Of a stretch of DNA of 64,000 bases, positions 18,419-27,808 are shown piece after piece. The translations under genes were made by a program, and so were the position numbers. The notes beneath the pieces were generated by a model. The model searched no databases. It saw nothing but the letters and a program-made list of their open reading frames with translations, and was not told where the DNA came from. The stretch's first letter is position 1, and each line of letters begins with the position of its first letter. The DNA is from Mycobacterium sp. (GTDB lineage Bacteria > Actinomycetota > Actinomycetes > Mycobacteriales > Mycobacteriaceae), in assembly GCF_029961025.1 (NCBI RefSeq), contig NZ_JASBVP010000011.1, forward strand, positions 62,001 to 126,000, given 5' to 3'.

Positions 18419-20233
18419 ATGGCCGACGCATCCGTTCAGCCGCACCCGGGATCGGCAAGCCCCGCTCCCAGGCCGGGCAGCCGGGTGAGGCCCCCAACGT
18501 TCCCGCTGGGCGAGCTTGAGGCCCGCCGGCCGTTTCCGCCACGGCTGGGACCGAAGGGCACCCTGCTCTACCGGCTGATCAGCACCACCGATCACAAGAC
18601 GATCGGCATCATGTACTGCGTCGCCTGCTTTGCGTTCTTTTTCATCGGCGGGCTGCTGGCGCTGCTGATGCGCACGGAGTTGGCCGCGCCGGGACTGCAG
18701 TTCCTGTCGACCGAGCAGTACAACCAGCTGTTCACCATGCACGGCACCATCATGCTGCTGTTTTATGCCACCCCGATCGTGTTCGGCTTCGCCAACCTGG
18801 TGCTGCCGCTGCAGATCGGCGCCCCCGACGTGGCGTTTCCCCGGCTGAATGCGCTGTCGTTCTGGCTGTTCGTGTTCGGCGCGCTGATTGCCATCGCCGG
18901 GTTCATCACCCCCGGCGGGGCCGCCGACTTCGGCTGGACCGCCTACACCCCGCTGTCCGACGCCGTCCATAACCCGGGCGCTGGTGCTGACCTGTGGATC
19001 ATGGGGCTCGCGGTCGCGGGTTTGGGCACCATTTTGGGTGCGGTCAACATGATCACCACCGTGGTGTGCCTGCGCGCACCCGGGATGACGATGTTTCGGA
19101 TGCCGATCTTCACCTGGAACATCCTGATCACCTCGATCATGGTGTTGATCGTGTTCCCGGTGCTGACCGCCGCGCTGTTCGGGCTGGCCGCCGACCGACA
19201 CCTGGGTGCCCACATCTACGACCCGGCCAACGGCGGCCCGATCCTCTGGCAGCACCTGTTCTGGTATTTCGGGCATCCCGAGGTCTACATCGTGGCGCTG
19301 CCGTTCTTCGGCATCATCACCGAAGTTATCCCGGTGTTTTCCCGCAAGCCCATCTTCGGCTACACCACCATGGTCTACGCCACCATGAGCATCGCCGGCC
19401 TGTCGACGGCGGTATGGGCGCACCACATGTTCGCCACCGGCGCGGTGCTGCTGCCGTTCTTCTCGTTCATGTCGTATCTGATCGCGGTGCCCACCGGGAT
19501 CAAGTTCTTCAACTGGATCGGCACCATGTGGAAGGGCCAGCTGACCTTCGAGACACCGATGCTGTTTTCGGTCGGCTTCCTGGTCACCTTCCTGCTGGGC
19601 GGTCTGACCGGGGTGCTGCTGGCCAGCCCGCCGCTGGACTTTCACGTCACCGACAGCTATTTCGTGGTCGCGCACTTTCACTACACCCTGTTCGGCACCA
19701 TCGTGTTCGCCACCTTCGCCGGGATCTATTTCTGGTTTCCGAAGATGACCGGCCGCCTGCTCGACGAGCGGCTGGGCAAACTGCACTTCTGGTTGACCCT
19801 GATCGGCTTTCACACCACGTTTTTGGTGCAGCACTGGCTCGGGGACATGGGCATGCCGCGCCGCTACGCCGACTACCTGCCCAGCGACGGGTTTCAGCCG
19901 CTCAACGTCGTCTCCACCACCGGCGCGTTCATCCTGGGGGTCTCGATGCTGCCGTTCGCCTGGAACGTGTTTCGCAGCTGGCGCTACGGTGAGCCGGTGA
20001 CCGTCGACGACCCGTGGGGGTACGGCAACTCGCTGGAGTGGGCCACCAGCTGCCCGCCGCCGCGGCACAACTTCACCGAGCTGCCCCGGATCCGCTCGGC
20101 CCGCCCGGCGTTCGAGCTGCACTACCCGCACATGGTGCCGCGGATGCGCGCCGAAGCCCACATCGGCGGGCCTCGTCGGCGGCTCGGGGGTGCCGCCGTG
20201 CGGGCACCTGCGACAACACCGGCACGGCGCTGA
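18419..20233 (+). CDS. ctaD: Orphan haem-copper oxidase subunit I (CtaD-like)
   Basis: A 604-residue A1-type cytochrome c oxidase subunit I with about 12 transmembrane helices. Conserved elements are intact: GHPEVYI (CuB His, proton-channel Glu and cross-linked Tyr), WAHHMF (CuB His pair), TGIKFFNW (K-channel Lys), [14 protein letters not shown] (D-channel Asp) and VAHFHYTL (haem ligands). No subunit II, III or assembly gene is nearby, so it may be a second, alternative catalytic subunit. The first 50 residues are a Pro-rich extension. A DUF302 gene follows after 38 bases. The upstream operator suggests control by the divergent Fe-S-type regulator. Confidence 0.93.
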   Translation: MADASVQPHPGSASPAPRPGSRVRPPTFPLGELEARRPFPPRLGPKGTLLYRLISTTDHKTIGIMYCVACFAFFFIGGLLALLMRTELAAPGLQFLSTEQYNQLFTMHGTIMLLFYATPIVFGFANLVLPLQIGAPDVAFPRLNALSFWLFVFGALIAIAGFITPGGAADFGWTAYTPLSDAVHNPGAGADLWIMGLAVAGLGTILGAVNMITTVVCLRAPGMTMFRMPIFTWNILITSIMVLIVFPVLTAALFGLAADRHLGAHIYDPANGGPILWQHLFWYFGHPEVYIVALPFFGIITEVIPVFSRKPIFGYTTMVYATMSIAGLSTAVWAHHMFATGAVLLPFFSFMSYLIAVPTGIKFFNWIGTMWKGQLTFETPMLFSVGFLVTFLLGGLTGVLLASPPLDFHVTDSYFVVAHFHYTLFGTIVFATFAGIYFWFPKMTGRLLDERLGKLHFWLTLIGFHTTFLVQHWLGDMGMPRRYADYLPSDGFQPLNVVSTTGAFILGVSMLPFAWNVFRSWRYGEPVTVDDPWGYGNSLEWATSCPPPRHNFTELPRIRSARPAFELHYPHMVPRMRAEAHIGGPRRRLGGAAVRAPATTPARR

Positions 20234-20271
20234 CGGCGAGACGCGCGTGACAAGCCAAGAAAGGCGGCTAA

Positions 20272-20709
20272 ATGTCAGGTTGGGTCGAAAAGCGGAGCCC
20301 CTACCCGGTGCCGGACACCCTGGACCGCCTGGAAAATAGCCTCGTCGAACGGGACTGTACCGTGATGGCGCGGATCGATCACGCCGCCAATGCAGCTGCG
20401 GTCGGCATGGATTTGCGACCCACCCAGGTGCTGTTGTTCGGCAAGCCCCGTTTGGGTACCCGGCTGATGCAGGCCGAGCAGACCCTTGGCATCGATTTAC
20501 CCTCGAAAGTTTTGGCGTGGCAAGACACTTCCGGTGAAGTCCGGCTCGGCTACCGGGATCTACGGGCAATCGTCGCGAAACACGATGACCTGGATAACGC
20601 TAAGGCGGCGGCCGAGGAACTCGCGAGCCTCATCGACCAGGCCACCGATGCGGCGATCGCGCCGCCACCATCGCCGCCTCACCCGCCGGGGCCCGCGAAA
20701 CCTCGGTGA
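20272..20709 (+). CDS. DUF302 protein
   Basis: A 145-residue protein whose residues 5-125 resemble the DUF302 fold: TLDRLENSLVERDCTVMARIDHAANA, then RPTQVLLFGKPRLGTRLMQAEQTLGIDLPSKVLAW, and LGYRDLRAIVAKHDDLD. DUF302 proteins are small, function unsettled, and are often near redox or haem genes. The Pro-rich tail is probably disordered. No signal peptide. It follows ctaD closely on the same strand and is likely co-transcribed; the next gene converges. Confidence 0.82.
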   Translation: MSGWVEKRSPYPVPDTLDRLENSLVERDCTVMARIDHAANAAAVGMDLRPTQVLLFGKPRLGTRLMQAEQTLGIDLPSKVLAWQDTSGEVRLGYRDLRAIVAKHDDLDNAKAAAEELASLIDQATDAAIAPPPSPPHPPGPAKPR

Positions 20710-20775
20710 AACACGCCCTGCCCGACGTCGCCGCCCGATCGGCTACCGTAAGGCGCGTCACCATCCTGGCGGAGT

Positions 20776-22611
20776 CTAGAGGGTTTGATGGCGGCCGAAG
20801 AACTTGTGGTCCTCGCTGTATCCGCCGTGCCCACTGCCGATTTCGGAGTAGTGAGCGAGGAACTCGATCCCTTTGATCCACTTGACTTGCTTGAAGCCGT
20901 GCTGAAGCTCGTTGCGCAGCCGCAGCGGTGCCCCATGACCGTAGCTCAACGGCTCGTCGTTCATGTTGTAGGCCAGCATGGTCAGGTGGTGGCTCATCTG
21001 TTTGATGGGGTGCACGTTGTAGTAAATACCGCCGGTGGCACCGAGCCCCATCGAATAAAACGCCACCCACTTGGCCTCTGGCAGCGGTTTGACGATGTCC
21101 ATGATCGTCTGCATGGAGACCCCACCCCATTTGGCGACACCCGACCATGCCTGGATGCAAAAATGCTGGGTGATCTGCTCGTGGTAGGGCAGCGCCTTCA
21201 ATTCGTCCAGTGAGAACTCGGTGGGGTTTTCCACCAGTCCATAGACCCGCAGCCGCCAATCACGAAAGCCGTTTTTCTCCAGCTCTTTATACTCAACACT
21301 GTCGGGCAGGCGGCCATTGTGCCAGAAGTAGGGCGAGATGTCTTTTTCGGTGAAGGCGCCCGGCTCGGGATTGAGGTGTTCTAGCAGGCGCTGCACCGGG
21401 CCGATCAGTTTGTCGCCCACCCGCTGCACCACCCGAGGGTGCCGAATCGTAAACGGGGTGGCCGCCACCCAGCCCACGGCCGTCACCGCCATGGCCAGCG
21501 AGAAAATCCCGAAACCCACCCAACTGTTGTCGTCGCGGGCGGCGAACATGTGGTTGAGGTTGCGCAGCGCGCTGGTGGCGAACACCAGCGTGACGTGCAC
21601 GATGATGAAGAAGATGAAATAGACCAGCACCAAAAAGTGCAGCGAGCGTGCGTGCTGGATGCTCAGCCGCTTGCTGATCACGGTGAAGCGCATCGACAGC
21701 GCCGGCGACATTCCCAGACCGGTGATCAGCGCCGCCGGCGCCGCGATGAAGATCGTGGTGAAATAAGCCAGCAACTGCAAACCGTTGTAGGCGACCCACC
21801 CGTTGTCGGTCGGCCAATCCAGCGACAGGTACTGAATCGCCACCGACGCCGCGTTGGGGAACACGTCCCAGCTGGTGGGCACCACGTGGCGCCACTGGCC
21901 GGTGGCGAAGAGCAGCACGTAGAACACCAGCCCGTTGAGCAGCCACAGCACATCGGCGCCCAAATGCCACCAGCGGGCCAACCCAATGGAGTGCCGGAAG
22001 CCGGGCAGCCCGAATTGCGACGGCAGCGCGACCGTGTCGTCGTTGGCGGTCCAGTAGCCCTCCGGCACCGGCGGACCGACCCGCAGCCACTCATCCTTAC
22101 CCGGTGTGCAATTGCGGCTGAAGTACAACCGCGGATGGTCGCAGAGGATCTGAATCCCGGAGCGGATGATAAACACCATCAAAAACAGGTTGAAAAAATG
22201 CGTCCACCCTTCCCAGGGGTGGATGCCCGCCGGCACACCACGCGTGTCGGTGCCCGGGTAACGCTGAATAAACGCCTGCACGGCCGGCATGTTGTGTAGG
22301 CCTTTGCCGATCGCCACCGCCGCGACCAGCAACGCGTAACCGATCGGGATCAGCCACAGCAGGTTAAACCACTTGTCGCGGCCCACCCGCAGCTTGGGCG
22401 CGCTGGCCCGCCGGGAAAGGTCGAAACCGCCGCCGTAAGTCTGCAGATCGATGTGATCATCGGCGGGATGGATCTCCTCGCTATAGGACTCCAGCTCCAC
22501 CTCGACGAGCTCCGCATCACCGTGCAGTTCGTGGTGGGCCGAAACGTCAAGAGTTCCGGGCCAATTAACCTGCTGGACCCCGTCGGTATGTTCGCTTTCC
22601 TGGCTTTTCAC
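20776..22611 (-). CDS. Cytochrome b-type membrane domain fused to sulfite-oxidase-like molybdopterin domain
   Basis: About 611 residues. An acidic N-terminus leads to a membrane part (about 75-400) with several helices and paired histidines suited to b-haem: WEGWTHFFNLFLM, LARWWHLGADVLWLL, SIQHARSLHFLVLVYF, FIIVHVTLV. The C-terminal part (about 440-600) is SUOX/MsrP-like: PYHEQITQHFCIQAWSGVAKWGG contains the Cys that ligates molybdenum, followed by GLGATGGIYYNVHPIKQM and YGHGAPLRLRNELQHGFKQVKWIKGIEF. The fusion links the cofactor to the quinone pool; reduction or oxidation of sulfite, methionine sulfoxide or N-oxides is possible. The GTG at 22611 has a GGGAG site 6 bases upstream; ATGs at 22617 or 22653 are alternatives. 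Confidence 0.88.
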   Translation of the reverse strand: MKSQESEHTDGVQQVNWPGTLDVSAHHELHGDAELVEVELESYSEEIHPADDHIDLQTYGGGFDLSRRASAPKLRVGRDKWFNLLWLIPIGYALLVAAVAIGKGLHNMPAVQAFIQRYPGTDTRGVPAGIHPWEGWTHFFNLFLMVFIIRSGIQILCDHPRLYFSRNCTPGKDEWLRVGPPVPEGYWTANDDTVALPSQFGLPGFRHSIGLARWWHLGADVLWLLNGLVFYVLLFATGQWRHVVPTSWDVFPNAASVAIQYLSLDWPTDNGWVAYNGLQLLAYFTTIFIAAPAALITGLGMSPALSMRFTVISKRLSIQHARSLHFLVLVYFIFFIIVHVTLVFATSALRNLNHMFAARDDNSWVGFGIFSLAMAVTAVGWVAATPFTIRHPRVVQRVGDKLIGPVQRLLEHLNPEPGAFTEKDISPYFWHNGRLPDSVEYKELEKNGFRDWRLRVYGLVENPTEFSLDELKALPYHEQITQHFCIQAWSGVAKWGGVSMQTIMDIVKPLPEAKWVAFYSMGLGATGGIYYNVHPIKQMSHHLTMLAYNMNDEPLSYGHGAPLRLRNELQHGFKQVKWIKGIEFLAHYSEIGSGHGGYSEDHKFFGRHQTL

Positions 22612-22691
22612 GCGCATCTCCCTACGACACTCGGCGCACCGGCGAGCCGGCACGCAGATGTCACGACCGTGTCCTTCCCGGGGCCGACCAT

Positions 22692-22760
22692 CCCGCTAAG
22701 ACTCGACGGCCTGCCGCGAGCATGGCCGGATAATATAAGCGGAATAGTATCCGCTAAATA
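22692..22760. promoter_or_regulatory. Operator region of the sulfite-oxidase fusion gene
   Basis: AGCGGAATAGTATCCGCT (22738-22755) has 6-bp perfect arms AGCGGA/TCCGCT, flanked by AATATA and AAATAA. Read on the minus strand it matches the ctaD operator at 18258-18290 across about 25 bases (ATTTAGCGGATAyTATTC...ATATTA). A further half-site CCCGCTAAG is at 22693-22701. The gene starts at about 22611. Confidence 0.7.
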
Positions 22761-22793
22761 AGGTGAACGGAAGTCCGACCGTGACGGCCGGTC

Positions 22794-23276
22794 TCAACCG
22801 GCGAGGGCGGTGAATTCCCCTATCAGGGCGCCGTAGGCGATGTGGGCCAGGATGCTTACCACGGGTGTGCCGATGCCGTAGTTGAGCATCAGAAACCCGG
22901 GTGGCTCCAGCATGGCCACCGCGGGCGCACTGGTGGTGGGCTTTCCCATGCGGGGATGCACCACCGGCAGCAGGATATTCACGATGGCGGTGGCAGCGAA
23001 CACGCCGTGCAGCAGGCCCAGCAGCGCCCCGAGCACGGCGTCGCCGTGGTGTACCGCGGCGAACACGGCATAATAGCCCAGCCCGAAGATTTGCCCGTTG
23101 ACGAAATGAGCCAGATAGCCAATCGCTTTGGCCCGCCCCCGTCGTGCGGTGAACACGGTGCCGAGCAGAAACGGCAGGTCCATCCGTGTCAGCCGGAATT
23201 CGGTGGCCGCGCGCTGCACGGTGGTGAGCACCAGCGTGCCCACGAACGCTCCGGCCAGGGTGGCCCCCAAACTCAC
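22794..23276 (-). CDS. Membrane protein, unknown function
   Basis: About 160 residues, start GTG at 23276 overlapping the stop of the upstream GH15 gene (GTGA). Sequence SLGATLAGAFVGTLVLTTVQRAATEFRL, then FLLGTVF, GYLAHFVNGQIFGLGYYAVFAAVH, VLGALLGLLHGVFAATAIVNILLPVVHPRM and a final hydrophobic segment around YGIGTPVVSILAHIAYGALIGEF. Four membrane segments with several His in or near them (LAHFVN, AVHHG, LLHG, VVHPRM). Family not recognised. The tight coupling to GH15 suggests a shared transcript. Confidence 0.75.
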   Translation of the reverse strand: MSLGATLAGAFVGTLVLTTVQRAATEFRLTRMDLPFLLGTVFTARRGRAKAIGYLAHFVNGQIFGLGYYAVFAAVHHGDAVLGALLGLLHGVFAATAIVNILLPVVHPRMGKPTTSAPAVAMLEPPGFLMLNYGIGTPVVSILAHIAYGALIGEFTALAG

Positions 23277-25117
23277 CGGGCCGCCGTCTCGGCCCGGGCC
23301 GCGATGGTGCACGCGGCGTTGATCAACGCCAGGTGGGTCAGCGCCTGCGGCATATTGCCCAGAAACGCGCCACTGCCTGGATCGACTTCCTCGCTGTACA
23401 GGCCGACATCGTTGGCCAGCCCGACCAACTCGTCCATTAAGGTGACCGCCTCCTCGATGCGCCCGGTGCGGGCCAGGGCCTCCGCGAGCCAGAACGAACA
23501 CGGCAAAAACGCCCCCTCGAACCCGTGCAGCCCGTCCTCGCCCTGATAGCGGTGCACGTAGGGGCCGGTTCGCAGCCGTGCGCCGACCGCTTCGACGGTC
23601 GCCCGCATCACCGGGTCGGTGCCGTCGCAATACCCCTCGAGCAGCCCCAGCAGCGTGGCGGCGTCGAGCTCATCGCTTCCGGCAGCCCGCGTGTAATACC
23701 CCCCGCGGCGCGACACGCACTCGCTGTGCACGAACTGGCGGATCCGCGCCTGGGTGGACCGCCAATGCGTCAGCCGCTTGCGCGGGATCAGGCCCCGCTC
23801 GGCCAGCCGCGCCGCGCGGTCCAGCGCCACCCAGCACATCATCTTCGAATGAGTGAAATGCCGCCGTCCGCTGCGTACTTCCCAGATGCCAGCGTCGGGG
23901 TGGTGCCAGCTGGCGCAAACGAAATCGGCGACCCGCGCCAGCCGGCGGGCCACATCGGTGTCCAGCTCACCGGCGGCGTCGGCGTATAAGCTGCTGGTGG
24001 CCAACAGTTCGCCGTAACTGTCTAGCTGCAGTTGGTCGGCCGCGCCGTTTCCCACGCGGACCGGCCGTGAACCGCGATATCCGCCCAGCGGGAGGGTGCG
24101 CTCGCGGGTGCGCACCCCGCCGTCGAGCCGGTACAGCACCCGCAGGCGCGGGTAGGTCAGCTGGCTGGCGTGCATCAGCCACCAGTAGTAGCTGCGCGCC
24201 TCGGCGATACAGCCCAGCCGCAAAAAAGCATCCAGGGTAAACACCGAGTCCCGAATCCACGAGTAGCGGTAGTCCCAGTTTCGTTCCCCGCCAACGCATT
24301 CTGGTAACGACGAGGTGGCCGCGGCGGCGATCGCCCCGGAAGGCGCGAACACCAGCAACTTGATCGCCAGCGCGCTGCGCAGCACCGCGTCTCGCCAGCG
24401 CTCCGGGGCGTCGCGGCGCATGGTCCACTCCCGCCACGCCGCCACGGTGGCAGCCAGGCGAGCGTCGCACTCGGTGCGCGAGGGCAGGATCAGCGGCTCC
24501 TGGTCGGCGAACGTCATCACCAGCAGCGCCTCCTTGCCCTCGGACGCGGTGAACCGGCCCGTGACGGTGGCCGTGCCCAACGTCGGTTGGCCGGCGTCGA
24601 AGCTGCAAACGCCCACCGCGGCCGAACCGTGGGCGGCGATCGCAACCCCCGCCCGCCAGGCCAGCCTCGGGGACTGGCTGCCGTAACCGAATCGGGGCTG
24701 CACCGCCCAGCTCATCGGAACGCTGCCGCTGAGCGCGTCGATGCGGCGCTGCAATTCGCGCAACGGGCACAACACCGCATCGTCGTACACCGTCAGGGCA
24801 TCGGTCACCCGCACCACCCCGGCGTCGGTGACGAAGGTGGTTTCCAACACGTTGGTGCCCGGCAGGTAGCGCCGGCTCACCCGAAACGGCACTGCCGGTT
24901 GCAGCGCAAAGCGACCTCCCTGCCCTGCATCCAGTACGGCGGCGAACACGGTGGACGAATCCAGATTCGGCAGCGCCAGCCAATCCACCGCGCCATCGCG
25001 ACCCACCAAAGCGGCCGTGCGCCCATCACCGATCACCGCGTAATCACGCAACGCAAGAAAGCCGTCCGTGCGGATCACGGGCTCGGCGGGTTCATCGAGA
25101 CGAGCTAAATCAACCAT
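23273..25117 (-). CDS. GH15 family glycoside hydrolase (glucoamylase/trehalase-like)
   Basis: A 614-residue protein with the actinobacterial GH15 architecture: N-terminal beta-sandwich (LALRDYAVIGDGRTAALVGRDGAVDWLALP) and a C-terminal (alpha/alpha)6 barrel with GGERNWDYRYSWIRDS and the second catalytic region near DELDAATLLGLLEGY. The mycobacterial member Rv2402 is a trehalase, so trehalose or a small alpha-glucan is a plausible substrate. No signal peptide. It heads a two-gene unit with the membrane protein and is divergent from the ferredoxin reductase. Confidence 0.9.
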   Translation of the reverse strand: MVDLARLDEPAEPVIRTDGFLALRDYAVIGDGRTAALVGRDGAVDWLALPNLDSSTVFAAVLDAGQGGRFALQPAVPFRVSRRYLPGTNVLETTFVTDAGVVRVTDALTVYDDAVLCPLRELQRRIDALSGSVPMSWAVQPRFGYGSQSPRLAWRAGVAIAAHGSAAVGVCSFDAGQPTLGTATVTGRFTASEGKEALLVMTFADQEPLILPSRTECDARLAATVAAWREWTMRRDAPERWRDAVLRSALAIKLLVFAPSGAIAAAATSSLPECVGGERNWDYRYSWIRDSVFTLDAFLRLGCIAEARSYYWWLMHASQLTYPRLRVLYRLDGGVRTRERTLPLGGYRGSRPVRVGNGAADQLQLDSYGELLATSSLYADAAGELDTDVARRLARVADFVCASWHHPDAGIWEVRSGRRHFTHSKMMCWVALDRAARLAERGLIPRKRLTHWRSTQARIRQFVHSECVSRRGGYYTRAAGSDELDAATLLGLLEGYCDGTDPVMRATVEAVGARLRTGPYVHRYQGEDGLHGFEGAFLPCSFWLAEALARTGRIEEAVTLMDELVGLANDVGLYSEEVDPGSGAFLGNMPQALTHLALINAACTIAARAETAAR

Positions 25118-25174
25118 GCTCGGGATGCTCGCGGCGCCGCTGGAGCCAGCACATGCTTATGCTACTGCGCTAGT

Positions 25175-25191
25175 CCGGCCGCATTGGCCGG
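25175..25191. promoter_or_regulatory. Inverted repeat between GH15 and ferredoxin reductase
   Basis: CCGGCC-GCATT-GGCCGG, a perfect 6-bp-arm inverted repeat, lies 58 bases upstream of the GH15 start and 180 bases upstream of the reductase start. As the genes diverge it is unlikely to be a terminator; an operator is possible but no regulator points to it. Confidence 0.35.
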
Positions 25192-25370
25192 TCTCGGCAT
25201 TCCCGGCTACCCCTGCTCCAGCGGACAGCCCGCACGTCGAACGTCATTGTCGGGCGCGGCTTCCGGCCCGGAGTCGCGCAGGGTAGTCTGTAGCCGGCAT
25301 CGGTGCCGCAGCGCTGCCCGACTGGCAGCAATCGGCTTACGCTTTCGCATCACGGAACGGAGCAGCCGTC

Positions 25371-26603
25371 ATGTCAAGTCTTTCAACGTTCGTCATCGTC
25401 GGCGGCGGCCTGGCCGGTGCTAAAGCAGCAGAAGCCTTGCGCAACAACGACTTCGATGGACAAATTGTCCTCATCGGCGAGGAGGAGCAGCTGCCCTATG
25501 AGCGGCCCGCGCTATCGAAGGAATTCCTCGCCGGCAAGAAGACGCTCGCCGACATAACCGTGCACGACGCTGATTGGTACCGTGGGCACAATGTCGACCT
25601 GCGGCTCGGTGTGCCCGTCACATCCGTGGATCCGTCCGCCCACCTGGTCGGCCTCGCCGACGACACAACCGTCCGCTATGACAAGCTGCTGCTGGCCACC
25701 GGCTCCCGGCCCCGGCGTCCACCGATCCGGGGGTCCGATGCCGAACGGGTCCACTACCTGCGGACAATCGGTGACGCGTCGGCACTGGATGCCGCGCTGA
25801 CCCGGGGCTCTTCGCTCGCGGTGGTGGGGGCCGGCTGGATCGGGCTCGAGGTCGCTGCCAGTGCCCGGCAGCGCGGTGTCACGGTGAGCGTGGTCGAGCA
25901 GGCCAAACTGCCGCTTTTGGCCGCGCTCGGCGAAGAAGTCGGCGAGGTGTTCGCTACGCTGCACCGCGAGCACGACGTCGACCTGCGGCTGCAGGCACAG
26001 GTCGCCGAGATCAGCACCGCCGGGGGCAAAGCCACCGGTCTTCGACTCACCGACGGATCGCAGATCAGCGCCGACGCCGTGCTGGTGGCCGTGGGCGCAC
26101 AACCCAACGTCGAACTCGCCGCGCAGGCGGGACTGGCGATCGGCGACGGGGGTGTGCTGGTTGACGCGTCGCTGTGCAGCAGCGACCCCGACATCTACGC
26201 GGTCGGCGATATCGCCGCAGCCCAGCACCCCTTGCTACACACCCGGATCCGCACCGAGCACTGGGCCAACGCACTCAAACAGCCCGCGGTGGCGGCGGCC
26301 GGGATGCTCGGCAAGCCAGCCGAATACAGCGAACTCCCCTATTTTTTCACCGATCAGTACGATCTCGGCATGGAATACGTCGGCCACGCACCCGACTACC
26401 GGCGGGTGGTGTTCCGTGGCGACGTCGCCGCCCGCGAGTTCGTCGCGTTTTGGCTCGACGCCGACGATCGGGTGTTGGCCGGCATGAACGTCAACATCTG
26501 GGACGTCATCGATGACGTGAAAAGCCTGATCCGGGCGCACACGCCGGTCAATCCCGACCGGCTGGCCGACCCGAACAGCCCGCTGAATGAGCTGATTGGC
26601 TGA
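25371..26603 (+). CDS. FAD-dependent ferredoxin/rubredoxin reductase
   Basis: A 410-residue NAD(P)H:ferredoxin reductase of the ThcD/putidaredoxin-reductase type. FAD motif FVIVGGGLAGAKAAEAL at the N-terminus, NAD motif VVGAGWIGLEVAASA at about 150, and the second FAD motif DIYAVGDIAAAQHP at about 280; the C-terminal domain (TEHWANALKQPAVAAAGMLG) is typical. It resembles Rv0688. It could reduce either of the ferredoxins in this window. It converges on folE with only three bases between the stops. Confidence 0.93.
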   Translation: MSSLSTFVIVGGGLAGAKAAEALRNNDFDGQIVLIGEEEQLPYERPALSKEFLAGKKTLADITVHDADWYRGHNVDLRLGVPVTSVDPSAHLVGLADDTTVRYDKLLLATGSRPRRPPIRGSDAERVHYLRTIGDASALDAALTRGSSLAVVGAGWIGLEVAASARQRGVTVSVVEQAKLPLLAALGEEVGEVFATLHREHDVDLRLQAQVAEISTAGGKATGLRLTDGSQISADAVLVAVGAQPNVELAAQAGLAIGDGGVLVDASLCSSDPDIYAVGDIAAAQHPLLHTRIRTEHWANALKQPAVAAAGMLGKPAEYSELPYFFTDQYDLGMEYVGHAPDYRRVVFRGDVAAREFVAFWLDADDRVLAGMNVNIWDVIDDVKSLIRAHTPVNPDRLADPNSPLNELIG

Positions 26604-26606
26604 CGG

Positions 26607-27242
26607 TCACCGACCGATGCCGGCCTGGATACCCGCGAGGGCAAAGAATTCGTTTCGGCACCGGGCGTCGGTACGCAAGGTGCCGAGCATGGCCGAGGTG
26701 AGGGTGGTCGAGCCGGTCGCCTGGATGCCGCGCAACGTCATGCAGGTGTGCTCGGCGCGGATCACCACACCGACAGCACGCGGATGAAGGTGCTCGGTGA
26801 GCCAGTCGGCGATCTGTTTGGTCAGCCGCTCCTGCACCTGAGGGCGGCAGGCGAAATGCTCGACGACGCGGGCAAGTTTCGATAACCCGAGGATGCGATC
26901 GCCGGGAAGATACCCGACGCAAGCGGTCCCGGTGAACGGCAGCATATGGTGCTCGCAGAGCGAGCGAAGCGGAATGTCGCGTGCCAACACCAGCTCGTCA
27001 TACCCCTCGTCGTTGGGGAAACTAGTGGCCTCGAACGGTTCGGCGGTGAACAGTTCCGCATAGGCCGATGCCATCCGCCGTGGGGTAGCGCGCAGGTGCT
27101 CGCCATCCACCGCCACCCCAAGCGCTCGAAGGAACTCCGCCGCCGCCCGTTCTGCGGCGGCGAGGTTCGGAAGCGGGCGGTCTGCCCGACTCGGGACGGG
27201 ATAGGGAGTTTCGTGGTTGTTTCTTTGCTCCAGCGTGGTCAC
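26607..27242 (-). CDS. folE: GTP cyclohydrolase I (FolE-type, probable second copy)
   Basis: A 211-residue type I GTP cyclohydrolase that converts GTP to dihydroneopterin triphosphate. Zinc ligands Cys and His in SLCEHHMLPFTG and Cys in AEHTCMTLRG are present, with PRRMASAYAEL, GLSKLARVVEHFACRPQVQERLTKQIAD and STTLTSAMLG. The housekeeping mycobacterial folE lies in a folate operon; here the gene stands with a DoxX gene and no folate genes, so it is likely an extra copy serving pterin supply, perhaps for the molybdopterin enzyme nearby or under stress. It begins 9 bases after the DoxX stop. Confidence 0.93.
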   Translation of the reverse strand: MTTLEQRNNHETPYPVPSRADRPLPNLAAAERAAAEFLRALGVAVDGEHLRATPRRMASAYAELFTAEPFEATSFPNDEGYDELVLARDIPLRSLCEHHMLPFTGTACVGYLPGDRILGLSKLARVVEHFACRPQVQERLTKQIADWLTEHLHPRAVGVVIRAEHTCMTLRGIQATGSTTLTSAMLGTLRTDARCRNEFFALAGIQAGIGR

Positions 27243-27251
27243 GTGTTATCG

Positions 27252-27725
27252 CTATCCGCGCGGCGCTCCGGACAGCCCCGGGCGGTCATAGGCGGCACCG
27301 AGCAATGCCAGCGCCAGCGCTGCGACCAACAGCCCGAAGTCACGCAGTGCGATGTCATAGCAGCACGGGTATGTCAGTAAATTGACGATGATGCCGCCCA
27401 GCCATGCGGCGACGACGTAGGCCGCATAGCGCGGCTTGATCGCCACGGCAATACCCGCGACGATCTCGATGACGCCGACGATGTACATCACACCCTGCGC
27501 GGTCAGGCCGAGGCCTTTGGCGAGATCGACGATCCACGGAGCCAGGGCTTCCGGCCACCGGGGGTAAAGAACTTGCATGAACTTATCGAGGCCCATCCAG
27601 ATCGGCAGCACCACAAAACCGATGCGCAAGAGCCAGAACGCCGCGTAGGCGGGATCATGGCGGGCCCGCTGCCAGATGTCGGCGGCGCCGGGTGTTCGGG
27701 TGCTGGGCGTGTTGGCGGCGGTCAT
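27252..27725 (-). CDS. DoxX-like membrane protein
   Basis: A 157-residue membrane protein with four helices, from FWLLRIGFVVLPIWMGLDKFMQVL through VMYIVGVIEIVAGIAVAI and VVAAWLGGIIVNLLTYP to FGLLVAALALALLGA. Arrangement fits the DoxX/DoxD superfamily, whose members associate with thiol-oxidant systems. Start is the ATG at 27725, preceded by a very good ribosome binding site (GAGGAGGTG). Divergent from the third Fe-S-type regulator and upstream of folE on the same strand, probably one transcript. Confidence 0.84.
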   Translation of the reverse strand: MTAANTPSTRTPGAADIWQRARHDPAYAAFWLLRIGFVVLPIWMGLDKFMQVLYPRWPEALAPWIVDLAKGLGLTAQGVMYIVGVIEIVAGIAVAIKPRYAAYVVAAWLGGIIVNLLTYPCCYDIALRDFGLLVAALALALLGAAYDRPGLSGAPRG

Positions 27726-27808
27726 GGCACCTCCTCGAATACTTCTATTGCTAAATTCTATATGTGTTAGACTGCGACGCACCAGCCCACTTGTCAACGC
27801 CAAACGGC
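27726..27808. promoter_or_regulatory. Divergent promoter region with AT-rich operator candidate
   Basis: An unusually AT-rich stretch (27740-27770, including CTATTGCTAAATTCTATATG) lies between the DoxX start and the third SufR-like regulator. TAT-x-GCTAAAT resembles TATCCGCTAAATA of the operator at 22748-22760. Promoter elements for both directions must be here. Confidence 0.45.

Noticed and set aside
23277..23630. N-terminal extension of the small membrane protein over the GH15 gene
   Set aside because: Arg/Gly-rich shadow sequence; the GTG at 23276 gives the coupled start.
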